Of a DNA stretch of 35,853 nucleotides, positions 14,721 through 22,434 are shown one piece after another. Within the stretch, counting starts at the first letter, position 1; each line of letters opens with the position of its first letter. This DNA is from Acidobacteriota bacterium. GTDB taxonomy: Bacteria; Acidobacteriota; Terriglobia; Bryobacterales; Bryobacteraceae. The notes beneath the pieces are model-generated. The model saw only the letters and a list, made by a program, of their open reading frames with translations, did not search any database and had not been told where the DNA came from. The DNA is taken from the NCBI GenBank assembly GCA_016870995.1, contig VFZU01000055.1, positions 1 to 35,853 of the forward strand, in the 5' to 3' direction. The translations under genes and the position numbers were made by a program.

Positions 14721-16007
14721 CTAGTTTTGCGGCGTTGCTTGTGCCACGCGGCCGTTGATTTCCGCCAATTGCTGCTTCACCTGGTCGAAATCATTCGCCT
14801 TCGGCGCAAACTTCAAGTACGCCGACAACTGCTCGCTCGCGCCCTTGTAGTCCTGCTTATCCGCCAGAATCATCCCCAGCAAATGCGACATCTTCGGCAC
14901 CGAGTGGTACGAATCCGCCTCGATTCCCAACCGGCAAAGCTTCTCGGCTGTCTCCGCATCCCGCAGGTTGTAGTTCGCCACCGCCCCATAAAAGAACGCC
15001 GCCGGAAAATCATACCGATTCAGCTTGATCACTTTCTCGGTCAGTTCCTTCACCTCGGGCCACTTCTTCATTTGGGCTTCCATCAGTGCCAGCCCCAGAT
15101 ACGGTCGCACATACTTTTCGTCAGCCTCAAGTGATTTCTGATAGCTCGCCCGTGCCCCATCCAGGTTGTTCTGCATCGCCTGCACACGGCCCAGCTCATA
15201 CCAGGCCTCGGCAAACTTCGGATGCGCCGCCACGGCCAACTCCAGATCCTTCTGCGCTTCCGGCACTTTATTCTTCTTCAGAGAATTCCTTGCCTTTTCG
15301 AGCGCCTTCTTCGCTTCCTTCGGCGCCATCAAAGATGTCGCGCTCGTTGTGAATCCCGTCACATCCCCTAGCCGCCGCAGAATGATCGTCCCGACATCCG
15401 GGTTGTCCAGCGTCCGCCGCCCGGCCAGTGAAACAATCGAACTCCGGTACCCAGGCAGGCTCGCCCGCAGTTCGCACGCCATCAAATCTCGCTCTGACAC
15501 TCCACCCCGGCCCATTGGGTTTCCTCCTCCTCCCCCTCGACCCATTCCCCCAAACGTATCGCCATCGTTCCCGATACTGGCATCCGGAATCATGCCCGCT
15601 CGCTGTCCAACCTGAAATCCAAATCCACCCTTGGAATCTGTGTATCCCTCCGGCACCGGGTTCCCTCGCCCCGCGCAAATCCTCTCGATGGTCACCGTCT
15701 CCGGCGGCGCACTCCCATCCTCCATCCGCACCTTGCCCGACAAAAACACCGGCCGGTTCTGCATCTGGTCGAAATCCGGCATCCGCTGTTGTGTTTGCGG
15801 AAACGGGCTCGGGTTCCTCGTGTTCGTATTGCCAGGGACTCCCAACGTCCCGCCAGGCGTCCCACCCAAAGTCCCGCTGCCAGTTCCTCCTGTTGTCCCA
15901 CCGGTCGTTCCGCCGCCTCCGCCACCCGTCGTCGGTGGAGCCGACTCCTGTCCAATCACAATCGCTGCGCCCAGCAAGGAGCAACAGAAAATCTTACGCA
16001 AGTACAT
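14721..16007 (-). CDS. Secreted TPR protein with Gly/Thr-rich linker
   Basis: 428 residues. A signal peptide (MYLRKIFCCSLLGAAIVIG) is followed by a low-complexity Gly/Thr stretch (residues about 25-60), a small beta-rich domain resembling a carboxypeptidase regulatory fold (VFLSGKVRMEDGSAPPETVT, DSKGGFGFQVG, ASLPGYRSSIV), a Gly-rich loop, and then at least four TPR units from about residue 245 (AWYELGRVQAMQNNLDGARA, PYLGLALMEAQMKKW, FYGAVANYNLRDAETAEKL). This layout is common in Acidobacteriota envelope proteins; TPRs mediate protein binding. Function unknown. Divergent from a lipoprotein gene across 51 nt that contains a 7-bp dyad. Confidence 0.85.
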   Translation of the reverse strand: MYLRKIFCCSLLGAAIVIGQESAPPTTGGGGGGTTGGTTGGTGSGTLGGTPGGTLGVPGNTNTRNPSPFPQTQQRMPDFDQMQNRPVFLSGKVRMEDGSAPPETVTIERICAGRGNPVPEGYTDSKGGFGFQVGQRAGMIPDASIGNDGDTFGGMGRGGGGGNPMGRGGVSERDLMACELRASLPGYRSSIVSLAGRRTLDNPDVGTIILRRLGDVTGFTTSATSLMAPKEAKKALEKARNSLKKNKVPEAQKDLELAVAAHPKFAEAWYELGRVQAMQNNLDGARASYQKSLEADEKYVRPYLGLALMEAQMKKWPEVKELTEKVIKLNRYDFPAAFFYGAVANYNLRDAETAEKLCRLGIEADSYHSVPKMSHLLGMILADKQDYKGASEQLSAYLKFAPKANDFDQVKQQLAEINGRVAQATPQN

Positions 16008-16021
16008 ACGCGTCCCCTTTG

Positions 16022-16043
16022 CAGCGCGAAATATCCCGCGCTG
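16022..16043. promoter_or_regulatory. Dyad CAGCGCG/CGCGCTG between divergent genes
   Basis: CAGCGCG at 16022-16028 and CGCGCTG at 16037-16043 are perfect complements separated by 8 nt, in the 51-nt gap between the TPR gene (leftward) and the lipoprotein gene (rightward). The spacing is that of a typical dimeric repressor site that could control both genes. No regulator is encoded next to it. Confidence 0.4.
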
Positions 16044-16058
16044 GCGGTATTATTTCAT

Positions 16059-16676
16059 ATGGTGAAACTACTTTCCATCGGCACCCTTTCTGCGCTCCTG
16101 CTCACGGTCTCCTGCTCCAGCCCTGAACCCCAAAAGCAAGCAGAGTCCAAGCCTGCCGCCCCCGTCGAACCCATCACCGGCCTCACCGGCCTCTACCGCT
16201 GCTACGGCCCTTCCCGCCAATGGGCCCAGGACATCCAGGTTCTCCGCGTTCAAAACATCTTCATCAAGTCCCGCCAGGCCCCTCCCGGCAAAGCCTTCGC
16301 CTGGCAGGTCACATTTGTTTCCCCCTCCAAAAACCGCATCAAGAACTGCACCTACTCCGTTGTCAAAGAAGAAGGTCTTTTTGCAGGCGTCTACAACCCC
16401 AACGACGAAGCCTACAGCGGCCCCACCAAACTTGCCCAGCCCTTCGTAATTCAAACTGTGAAGAAAGATACCGACGAAATCTACAAAGTCGCTCTCGAGA
16501 ACTCAAAGGATTATGCGACCAAGAACCCCAACGTTCCCATCTCGATGCTGCTCGAGTTCTCCGAGCGCAATCCCCTTGCTGCCTGGCGCGTCATTTGGGG
16601 CACCAGCGTCGGCTCCTCGGCCTACTCCGTCTTCGTCGACGCCACCAATGGCCTCTTCCTTCGCAAGGCCTTCTAG
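16059..16676 (+). CDS. Hypothetical lipoprotein
   Basis: 205 residues. MVKLLSIGTLSALLLTVSC is a lipoprotein signal (lipobox LTVSC). A short Pro/Ala/Lys linker precedes a globular domain beginning ITGLTGLYRCYGPSRQWAQD, with later segments AWQVTFVSPSKNRIKNCTYS and PISMLLEFSERNPLAAWRVI. No family recognised; probably attached to the envelope membrane. The frame extends far upstream, but the ATG at 16059 gives the lipoprotein signal and avoids overlap with the divergent gene. Its stop overlaps that of the convergent cupin gene. Confidence 0.8.
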   Translation: MVKLLSIGTLSALLLTVSCSSPEPQKQAESKPAAPVEPITGLTGLYRCYGPSRQWAQDIQVLRVQNIFIKSRQAPPGKAFAWQVTFVSPSKNRIKNCTYSVVKEEGLFAGVYNPNDEAYSGPTKLAQPFVIQTVKKDTDEIYKVALENSKDYATKNPNVPISMLLEFSERNPLAAWRVIWGTSVGSSAYSVFVDATNGLFLRKAF

Positions 16677-17146
16677 GCCTCAACCTCGTCTTCCATCGAC
16701 CCGATAATCAACAACTCGCACCCGCCCCGGCTCCTCACGTCGTCGTGCGTTGTGCCAGCCTCGATCCACTCAAAATCCCCGGCCACCATATCCATGGCAC
16801 CTTTCTGAATCACATCCCCACTCAGCACCAGGCACTGCTCTACCCGCTTATGGCGGTGCCGCGGATAAACCGCCCCAGGCGCCAGCTTTAGCAACAACGT
16901 CTGCATCTTGGTTTCCTGGTCCACAAACAGGCTCTTGTAACTCACGCCTGCATAGGGAGTTACTTTCCACTCGCGATCCGCACCCCGCACCACATGCACC
17001 TGTGTCGCCGCCATCACCCGCGCCTGCAGATCCGCGCGGGGCTGCCGGGGCTCAACATCAAACGCCAGTTGCGCCGCCAATTCCTCAAACTCAGCCGCTT
17101 CCTTCGGGGTTTCGGCCGCCAGTGATTCGCCCAGATCAAACTTCAT
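16673..17146 (-). CDS. ChrR-like cupin protein, probable anti-sigma factor
   Basis: 157 residues. The N-terminal helical part (ESLAAETPKEAAEFEELAAQ) and the PRADLQARVMAA linker are like the N-terminal sigma-binding part of cupin-type anti-sigma factors; the zinc-binding HxxxCxxC motif of the ZAS type is not present. The C-terminal cupin has YPRHRHKRVEQCLVLSGDV and DFEWIEAGTTHDDV, with His/Glu residues placed for metal binding. ChrR-type proteins hold an ECF sigma factor inactive until oxidative or other stress. The ATG follows the stop of the sigma gene directly (TAGATG), the standard sigma/anti-sigma arrangement. Because the sigma gene is interrupted, this protein may have lost its partner. 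Confidence 0.8.
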   Translation of the reverse strand: MKFDLGESLAAETPKEAAEFEELAAQLAFDVEPRQPRADLQARVMAATQVHVVRGADREWKVTPYAGVSYKSLFVDQETKMQTLLLKLAPGAVYPRHRHKRVEQCLVLSGDVIQKGAMDMVAGDFEWIEAGTTHDDVRSRGGCELLIIGSMEDEVEA

Positions 17147-17407
17147 CTAATGCACGGTCCCTTCCAATTCCAACTTCAATCGCAGCATCGCCGTCCGGAT
17201 CCGGCTCTTCACCGTTCCCAGCGGCTCTCGCAATCTCTCGGAGATCTCTTGGTGGGTCAGCCCTTCAAAAAATGCCAGCTCCAGCGATTCACGCTGTGTG
17301 ACTGTCAATACCAACATCGCACTCCTCACCCGCGTTTGCTGTTGCTTCTCGGCAACCATCCGCTCAGCATCCGGTTCGCTCGTCTCGAAATGCTGAAAGT
17401 CCTCCAC
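17147..17407 (-). CDS. ECF sigma factor, C-terminal fragment (region 4)
   Basis: 86 codons from a GTG at 17407; the frame is the same as that of the region 2 fragment and is open right back to the TAG at 17420-17422. LTVTQRESLELAFFEGLTHQ, then EISERLREPLGTVKSRIRTA, is a classic sigma region 4 helix-turn-helix that binds the -35 element. The closest style is the SigK-like ECF group. No convincing ribosome site precedes the GTG, so independent translation is doubtful; most likely it is the second half of a sigma gene broken by a nonsense mutation, unless the stop is read through or is a consensus error. Directly followed by the cupin anti-sigma gene. Confidence 0.7.
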   Translation of the reverse strand: MEDFQHFETSEPDAERMVAEKQQQTRVRSAMLVLTVTQRESLELAFFEGLTHQEISERLREPLGTVKSRIRTAMLRLKLELEGTVH

Positions 17408-17419
17408 CGCCGTCTCAGC

Positions 17420-17761
17420 CTAGGTTCTTGACTTCCGCCAGCGCACCCGGTCGCGCGCCCGGCTGCGCGCCATGAGCACCAGCCATGCCGTCACGCTCCC
17501 CCGGCCGACATCCCAGCTCGCTGCCGATTTCCACACTTGAGAAAACACGTCCACCACAACCACTTCGGCATCCGCCACGTTGTCAGGAATCCGCATGGCG
17601 ACGCTGTATACCAGCCCCGATGCTTCGTCATACAGTTGCGACAATGCTTCCGCGTCTTGATTCTGGATTCGCATCAAGTACTCCCGAAAGGCGCTTTCTT
17701 TCAAAAATCCACGCGCCTTTCGATCCGATACGAAAGCAGATTGTGGTTTGGATGGCTCCAC
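17420..17761 (-). CDS. ECF sigma factor, N-terminal fragment (region 2)
   Basis: 113 residues. FREYLMRIQNQDAEALSQLY and VWKSAASWDVGRGSVTAWLV are sigma region 2, which binds core RNA polymerase and the -10 element; ARSRARDRVRWRKS ends it. The next codons are R-T-stop (TAG), and the same frame then continues A-E-T-A-V-E-D into region 4. Joined, the two parts would make about 204 residues, a normal ECF length. The stop differs by one base from CAG, GAG, AAG or TGG. Without region 4 the fragment could not recognise promoters normally. Divergent from the metallophosphoesterase gene with 56 nt between. Confidence 0.75.
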   Translation of the reverse strand: MEPSKPQSAFVSDRKARGFLKESAFREYLMRIQNQDAEALSQLYDEASGLVYSVAMRIPDNVADAEVVVVDVFSQVWKSAASWDVGRGSVTAWLVLMARSRARDRVRWRKSRT

Positions 17762-17817
17762 GGTTTCGAAAAGTAGTTTACTGCACTTAAAGATTTTGGC
17801 GACAATAATAAATCGAG

Positions 17818-18432
17818 ATGCGAGTTCTCTTTTTCTCCGACATCCATTCAGACCTCAACGCTCTCAACCGTCTGATGGACCAGGAGGCTGACTATTATTT
17901 TTCCGTCGGCGATCTCGTCTCCTGGGCTCGCGGTCTCGACAAGGCCGGCGAGATTCTTAGCCGCCGCAAAGGCAAGGTTTTTGTGATTCCCGGCAACCAT
18001 GAGAGCCATCGCGACATCGAAAGCTTTTGTAGCGCTTACTCTTTCGAAAACATGCATTCCCGTTCTCAGGCCTTGGGCAACGTTCACCTCGCCGCCCTCG
18101 GATACTCCAATCCCACTCCCTTCGACACCCCCGGCGAATACTCCGAGCAGGAAATCGCCTCCCGCCTCGAACCCTTTGCTCCCCTCAGTCCTCTCGTTCT
18201 CGCCTGCCACTGCCCACCCTTCAATACCCCGCTCGATCAGGGCCACGGCGGCCGTCATTTTGGTTCCACAGCCATCGCGAGCTTTATCGACCGCGTTTCT
18301 CCGCGTTACTTCTTGTGCGGTCACATTCACGAAGCCGAAGGTCAAATCGCCCAACTCGGCAGCCAGGGTCAAACCACTGGCGTCAATGTCGGCAAACGCG
18401 GATTCCTACTGGATCTAAGCACCCTCCAATAA
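17818..18432 (+). CDS. Calcineurin-like metallophosphoesterase
   Basis: 204 residues, cytoplasmic. All metal-binding motifs are visible: FFSDIHSDLNAL (DxH), SVGDLVSW (GD), IPGNHESHRD (GNHE), LACHCPPFNT (the later His) and LCGHIHEAEG (GHxH). These enzymes use two metal ions to cleave phosphate mono- or diesters; the substrate is not evident. The stop TAA overlaps the next ATG by one base (TAATG), so it heads a tightly packed operon with a lipoprotein and two small envelope proteins. Confidence 0.9.
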   Translation: MRVLFFSDIHSDLNALNRLMDQEADYYFSVGDLVSWARGLDKAGEILSRRKGKVFVIPGNHESHRDIESFCSAYSFENMHSRSQALGNVHLAALGYSNPTPFDTPGEYSEQEIASRLEPFAPLSPLVLACHCPPFNTPLDQGHGGRHFGSTAIASFIDRVSPRYFLCGHIHEAEGQIAQLGSQGQTTGVNVGKRGFLLDLSTLQ

Positions 18433-19154
18433 TGAAATTGCTCCAACCCCTCGTCCTGGCTCTCCTGCTCATACTGCTCATTTCCTGCCGATCAGCTCAG
18501 CAAAAGCCCACCGCCGTCTTCGACCCGATGACCCTCGGCCCCGCAGGCCCCACCCTCAAGAAATATCTCGATCGCTCCGGCCAGCCTCCCCGGTCCACTC
18601 CCACCGTCGCCCGCGTGCAGATCGAAGCCGAATTGCCCAACATGAGCAAAAAGGGCGTCATGGTCGTCGACAAAACAGTCGATGCCAAAGGCCACATCTC
18701 ATACGAGATGAAATCCTTCACTGGCGACAACATCGTCAAGACCAAAGTCATCGGTCTTTACCTCAGCGCCGAGCAGGAAGCTTCCCAACACCAGGTCCCA
18801 GCCATCACGCCAGCAAACTATCGCTTCAAGTTCAAACGCAAAGATAGCCTCGGCGATCGCATCGCCATGGTCTTCGATCTCACCCCCATTCGCAAGATGA
18901 TTGGCCTCTTCAAAGGTGAGTTGTGGCTCGAGGAACAGTCCGGCCTCGAAATCAAGCAAACTGGGCGTCTCGTCAAGAATCCCTCGGTCATCTTTAAATC
19001 CGCCGACCTCACCCGCGAGTTCCAGATTAAGGGCGAAGAGACTTTTCTTTCCAACGTCGACTACCAGGCCGAGACTCGCGTCGTCGGTAAGGTCCTCATG
19101 AAGATGCAATTCGACGAACCTCGCCCCGCTGAAGAAACACCCTCGCGCCCCTAG
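18432..19154 (+). CDS. Hypothetical lipoprotein
   Basis: 240 residues. MKLLQPLVLALLLILLISC is a lipoprotein signal (lipobox LLISC). The mature part is rich in beta-strand-forming sequence: ARVQIEAELPNMSKKGVMVV, HISYEMKSFTGDNIVKTK, GELWLEEQSGLEIKQTGRLV and ETRVVGKVLMKMQF. The pattern is reminiscent of lipid-carrying or outer-membrane-associated beta proteins, but I cannot name a family. The ATG at 18432 is chosen because it gives the lipoprotein signal and overlaps the upstream stop by one base. Confidence 0.8.
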   Translation: MKLLQPLVLALLLILLISCRSAQQKPTAVFDPMTLGPAGPTLKKYLDRSGQPPRSTPTVARVQIEAELPNMSKKGVMVVDKTVDAKGHISYEMKSFTGDNIVKTKVIGLYLSAEQEASQHQVPAITPANYRFKFKRKDSLGDRIAMVFDLTPIRKMIGLFKGELWLEEQSGLEIKQTGRLVKNPSVIFKSADLTREFQIKGEETFLSNVDYQAETRVVGKVLMKMQFDEPRPAEETPSRP

Positions 19155-19168
19155 CTGTCCCATTCTCT

Positions 19169-19762
19169 ATGGTGATCCTTGCTTTGGCCGCCCTCTCCGC
19201 CCAGTTCCACTTCGGTGTCAAGGCTGCCCTCACACTCACGCCCGACCTCGATCGCCGGGTCGTCCCACAATCCGAGGACTCGGTCCGCATCAATCGCGGC
19301 ACCGTCGGACCCTTTCTCGAATACAAACTCTTCCGCCGTCTCCCCGCTATTGAAACCGGTCTGCTGTACCGTCGCCTCTGCAACGACAGCTACTTCGGCC
19401 CATTCCCCAACGCCGCCCTCAACTACATCACCCGCACCGCCACCGTGTTCGATGTCCCGCTCCTGCGCAAAGCGCGTCGGAATTCCTGGTTCGTTTCCGC
19501 CGCGGCCACGATCCGCCGCATCGGCGATTACAACCAAAGCTCTCTGGTCATCCCGCGGTTTCAAGGCTTCAGCCCGAGCCAATCCTCAACTCGCTTCCAA
19601 AATAAGGACCTCCTGCGCTACGGCATCACCGCCGCGCTTGGCTACACCAAGCCGGTCTGGCGCATTTCTCTCGAGCCAGAACTTCGTCTCACCCGCTGGA
19701 CAGCCTTGCGCCAAACCCCTTACCAAAACCAAATTGACCTCATGTTAGGAGTCCGATTTTGA
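19169..19762 (+). CDS. Small beta-barrel-like envelope protein, copy 1
   Basis: 197 residues. A short hydrophobic leader (MVILALAALSAQ) is followed by alternating strands: FHFGVKAALTL, VGPFLEYKLFRRLPAIETGL, ATVFDVPLLRKARR, ISLEPELRLTRWTAL and a final IDLMLGVRF ending in Phe, the usual signature of outer-membrane barrels. It shares with the next gene the order GxKA, xPxLExxLPxxPxxETG, VxxVPxLxK, EPExRxTRW, VGxRF, so the two are tandem paralogues. Follows the lipoprotein gene by 14 nt. Function unknown. Confidence 0.72.
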   Translation: MVILALAALSAQFHFGVKAALTLTPDLDRRVVPQSEDSVRINRGTVGPFLEYKLFRRLPAIETGLLYRRLCNDSYFGPFPNAALNYITRTATVFDVPLLRKARRNSWFVSAAATIRRIGDYNQSSLVIPRFQGFSPSQSSTRFQNKDLLRYGITAALGYTKPVWRISLEPELRLTRWTALRQTPYQNQIDLMLGVRF

Positions 19763-20232
19763 AACTCATCTTCCTCTTCGCATTCGCCGCCTCAGCCCTG
19801 GCACAGCTTCCCATTAGCGTCGGCATCAAGGCCGGCTATGTCGACAATCGACAGCCCTTCAGTGCAATCGCCCGCCTGAAGGGTGGTCCCTACCTGGAGC
19901 TAAGCCTCCCCGTTCTTCCCACCTTCGAAACTGGCATCATGTTCGAGCGCTTACGCCTCGGCCCTCAGACCTTGACCGTCTATCAAGTTCCCATCCTCGT
20001 CAAGAAGCGCATCAACGCGGTCGCGATCAAACCCTTCTTCAGCGGTGGTGTCACCCTTCGCCGCGTCCCCACCTTCAATGAGAGTCATCCCGGCCTCACC
20101 CTCGCCGGTGGTGTCACCATCGGCCTGCTTCCCATCAAGATTGAGCCTGAAGTCCGCTTTACCCGCTGGATATTTCCAAGCTACAACCCACGCTCCCAAC
20201 AAACCGAGTTCTTGGTCGGCATCCGGTTCTAG
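19759..20232 (+). CDS. Small beta-barrel-like envelope protein, copy 2
   Basis: 157 residues. The start is TTG at 19759, overlapping the previous TGA (TTGA) and supported by AGGAG about 8 nt upstream; no ATG gives the signal peptide MKLIFLFAFAASALAQ. Strands follow the same order as copy 1 (VGIKAGYVDNRQP, GPYLELSLPVLPTFETGIM, VYQVPILVKK, IEPEVRFTRWIF, LVGIRF, ending in Phe). It is about 40 residues shorter than copy 1. Last gene of the operon starting with the metallophosphoesterase. Confidence 0.75.
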   Translation: MKLIFLFAFAASALAQLPISVGIKAGYVDNRQPFSAIARLKGGPYLELSLPVLPTFETGIMFERLRLGPQTLTVYQVPILVKKRINAVAIKPFFSGGVTLRRVPTFNESHPGLTLAGGVTIGLLPIKIEPEVRFTRWIFPSYNPRSQQTEFLVGIRF

Positions 20233-20276
20233 ACGGGTCAAACTGCTAAACTGAGAGCCTCGACAAATCTGTATCC

Positions 20277-21746
20277 ATGCGCACACTATTCCTGAATCCC
20301 CCATCGTTTGAGGGCTTTGATGGAGGAGCCAGTTCCCGCTGGCCTGCCACCCGCGAGATCGAAAGCTACTGGTACCCCGTTTGGCTTTGCTATCCCGCCG
20401 GGCTTCTGCCCGACTCGAAAGTCGTCGATGCTCCTCCCCACAAGATCACCATCGAAGACACCGTTGCGATGGCTCGCGATTTCGAGCTTCTCGTGCTCTT
20501 CACTTCAACTCCTGGCTTCCATGTGGACGTGAAGATCGCCGAAATGATGAAGGATTCAAACCCCAAGCTCCAGGTTTGCTTCGTCGGCCCCCCGGTTACC
20601 GTCGAGCCTGAAAAAACGCTCCGGTCCTCCAAGGCCATCGACTTCATTGTCCGCCGCGAGTTCGATTATCAGATCGTCAATTATGCCAAGGGCACGCCGC
20701 TCGCTGAACTCCCTGGCGTTAGCTACCGCAAAGACGGTGGCATCATGCACAACCCCGAAGGCGGCTACATCGAAAACCTCGACGAGCTCCCCTGGGTCTC
20801 GAAAGTCTACCAGCGTGACCTTGATTTCAAACGCTACAACGTCCCCTTCCTGCTCAATCCCTTCATCAGCTTTTACACCTCCCGCGGTTGCCCGGCCATG
20901 TGTACGTTCTGCCTCTGGCCTCAAACTCACTCGGGCCACCGCTGGCGCTTGCGCTCGGTCAATGACATCGTCAACGAAGTCCGCTGGTCGCTCGAAAACT
21001 TCACCGGCCTCAAAGAGATCTTCTTCGACGACGACACCTTCAACTACAAGAAGGACCGCACGATCGAGCTCTGCAAAGAACTCAAGCAGCTTAACTTCAC
21101 CTGGTCCTGCACCAGCCGCGTCACCACCGATCGCGAAACCCTCGCCGCCATGAAGGACGCCGGTTGCCGCCTCATGATCGTCGGTTATGAATCCGGGGCC
21201 CCAGAGATCCTCAAGAACATCAAGAAGGGCGCTACCGTCGACATGGCTGAGCGCTTCACCAGGAACGCTCACGAGCTTGGCCTCACCGTCCACGCCGACT
21301 TCATCGTCGGCCTCCCCGGCGAAACCCGCGAGACCATTCAGCAAACCATCGACTTCGCCAAGAAGCTCGATTGCGAAACCATCCAGGTCTCCATCGCCCA
21401 TCCTTATCCCGGCACTGAGTTTTACGATCACGCCGTCAAGAACAACCTCATCCAGCTCGATGCCTCGATGACCGACGAACTGGGCCACCAGTTGCCCACC
21501 GTCGTTTATCCCGGCCTCGATCGTGCCGAACTCGTCGATTCCGTCGAGCGCTTCTACGGCGAATACTACTTCCGTCCTAAGGCCGCCTGGCGCGTCGTTC
21601 GCAAGGCGATCTTCAATTCCGAAGAACGCCGCCGCCTCGTCAAAGAAGCCCGCGAGTACCTCGCCCTGCGCTCCAAGCGCAAGAAGTTCGTCGCCGACCA
21701 GAAGAACCAGGCCAAGCAGGCCAGCTACGCCGCCACTGGCGACTAA
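20277..21746 (+). CDS. hpnJ: Hopanoid-associated B12-binding-type radical SAM protein HpnJ
   Basis: 489 residues. The N-terminal 150 residues are a cobalamin-binding-type Rossmann domain (NPPSFEGFDGGASSRWPATR, VGPPVTVEPEKTL). The radical SAM core has SRGCPAMCTFCLWPQ, a Cx3Cx2C cluster near residues 205-212, then FFDDDTFNYKKDR and HADFIVGLPGETRETIQ. HpnJ makes the cyclitol ring of bacteriohopanetetrol cyclitol ether from the glucosaminyl precursor. The assignment rests on the family pattern and on hpnI 1 kb downstream. The following membrane gene starts on its stop (TAATG). hpnK (deacetylase), the step between HpnI and HpnJ, is not in the window. Confidence 0.88.
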   Translation: MRTLFLNPPSFEGFDGGASSRWPATREIESYWYPVWLCYPAGLLPDSKVVDAPPHKITIEDTVAMARDFELLVLFTSTPGFHVDVKIAEMMKDSNPKLQVCFVGPPVTVEPEKTLRSSKAIDFIVRREFDYQIVNYAKGTPLAELPGVSYRKDGGIMHNPEGGYIENLDELPWVSKVYQRDLDFKRYNVPFLLNPFISFYTSRGCPAMCTFCLWPQTHSGHRWRLRSVNDIVNEVRWSLENFTGLKEIFFDDDTFNYKKDRTIELCKELKQLNFTWSCTSRVTTDRETLAAMKDAGCRLMIVGYESGAPEILKNIKKGATVDMAERFTRNAHELGLTVHADFIVGLPGETRETIQQTIDFAKKLDCETIQVSIAHPYPGTEFYDHAVKNNLIQLDASMTDELGHQLPTVVYPGLDRAELVDSVERFYGEYYFRPKAAWRVVRKAIFNSEERRRLVKEAREYLALRSKRKKFVADQKNQAKQASYAATGD

Positions 21747-22135
21747 TGCCCGCTGCGAAACCTCGCGTCTACCTGCTCACCGCCTTCGTTGTCGCGGCGA
21801 ATGTCATCGGGAATTTCGCGCTCTCTTGGGGTATGAAACACCCCACAGGCTGGGCGCCTACTTCCATTGAACCCATCGACGCTCTCTTAAGTCCCTGGGT
21901 GATCCTCGGCATTGTCCTGCTCGCCGTCTGGACTCTTTCGCGCGTCACCCTGCTTTCCTGGGCAGACCTTTCGTTTGTCCTCCCCGTCACCAGCGTTGGC
22001 TACGTCATCAATGCCATCATCGGCTACGCCTTTCTCGGTGGGCAGATCTCCTGGCAGCGCTGGCTTGGCACCGCTTTCATCCTCAGCGGCACAATTCTCA
22101 CTGCCGCCACCCCTCCCAAGGCGGACCCTTCATGA
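21746..22135 (+). CDS. 4-TM SMR/EamA-like membrane protein, first of a pair
   Basis: 129 residues with four hydrophobic segments (roughly residues 8-28, 44-66, 74-98, 104-124). WADLSFVLPVTSVGYVINAI in TM3 and WQRWLGTAFILSGTILTA in TM4 match the drug/metabolite transporter half-repeat. Four-TM members such as ArnE/ArnF work as heterodimers that flip lipid-linked sugars. The start overlaps the hpnJ stop by one base, and a similar protein precedes hpnI, so transport of the modified hopanoid or an intermediate is a reasonable but unproven guess. Confidence 0.82.
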   Translation: MPAAKPRVYLLTAFVVAANVIGNFALSWGMKHPTGWAPTSIEPIDALLSPWVILGIVLLAVWTLSRVTLLSWADLSFVLPVTSVGYVINAIIGYAFLGGQISWQRWLGTAFILSGTILTAATPPKADPS

Positions 22136-22434
22136 GATCCCCCGCCGTCTACCCTCCCATCCTCCTTGAACCCCTCTTGAGCCAACTCCCACTCGGGCTC
22201 AGCCGGGTTTCTTTGAATCTGACTGCCTTCCAGTTCAGGCAACCCTTCACTGCCGTTACGGTCCCGCCGCTTCTCAATGGCCATCATCATCTCCAAGGCG
22301 ATTCTCCCCAACGACAAACCGTCCCCTCCAACCATTCACCCATCGGCTTCAGCAGGCTCCCAGGAACTCGGATTGCTTTTCAGTCCACTCAACCGTTCGC
22401 TGTCGCTACGCCCCGAAAGGCCAACCCATCATGA
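22132..22434 (+). other. Doubtful ORF bridging the two 4-TM genes
   Basis: A 100-codon frame starts in an ATGA overlap with the first 4-TM gene and ends in an ATGA overlap with the second, so on spacing alone it looks like part of the operon. Its content argues against: the product is rich in Pro, Ser, Gln and Thr with no hydrophobic segment or recognisable motif, and a second frame (22277 onward) and a minus frame are equally open. It may be a non-coding spacer or a decayed gene. No strong hairpin or repeat was seen in it. Confidence 0.3.

Noticed and set aside
15840-15930. Gly/Thr-coding repeats as a CRISPR or tandem repeat element
   Set aside because: Low-complexity coding sequence inside the TPR gene; units irregular, no spacers.
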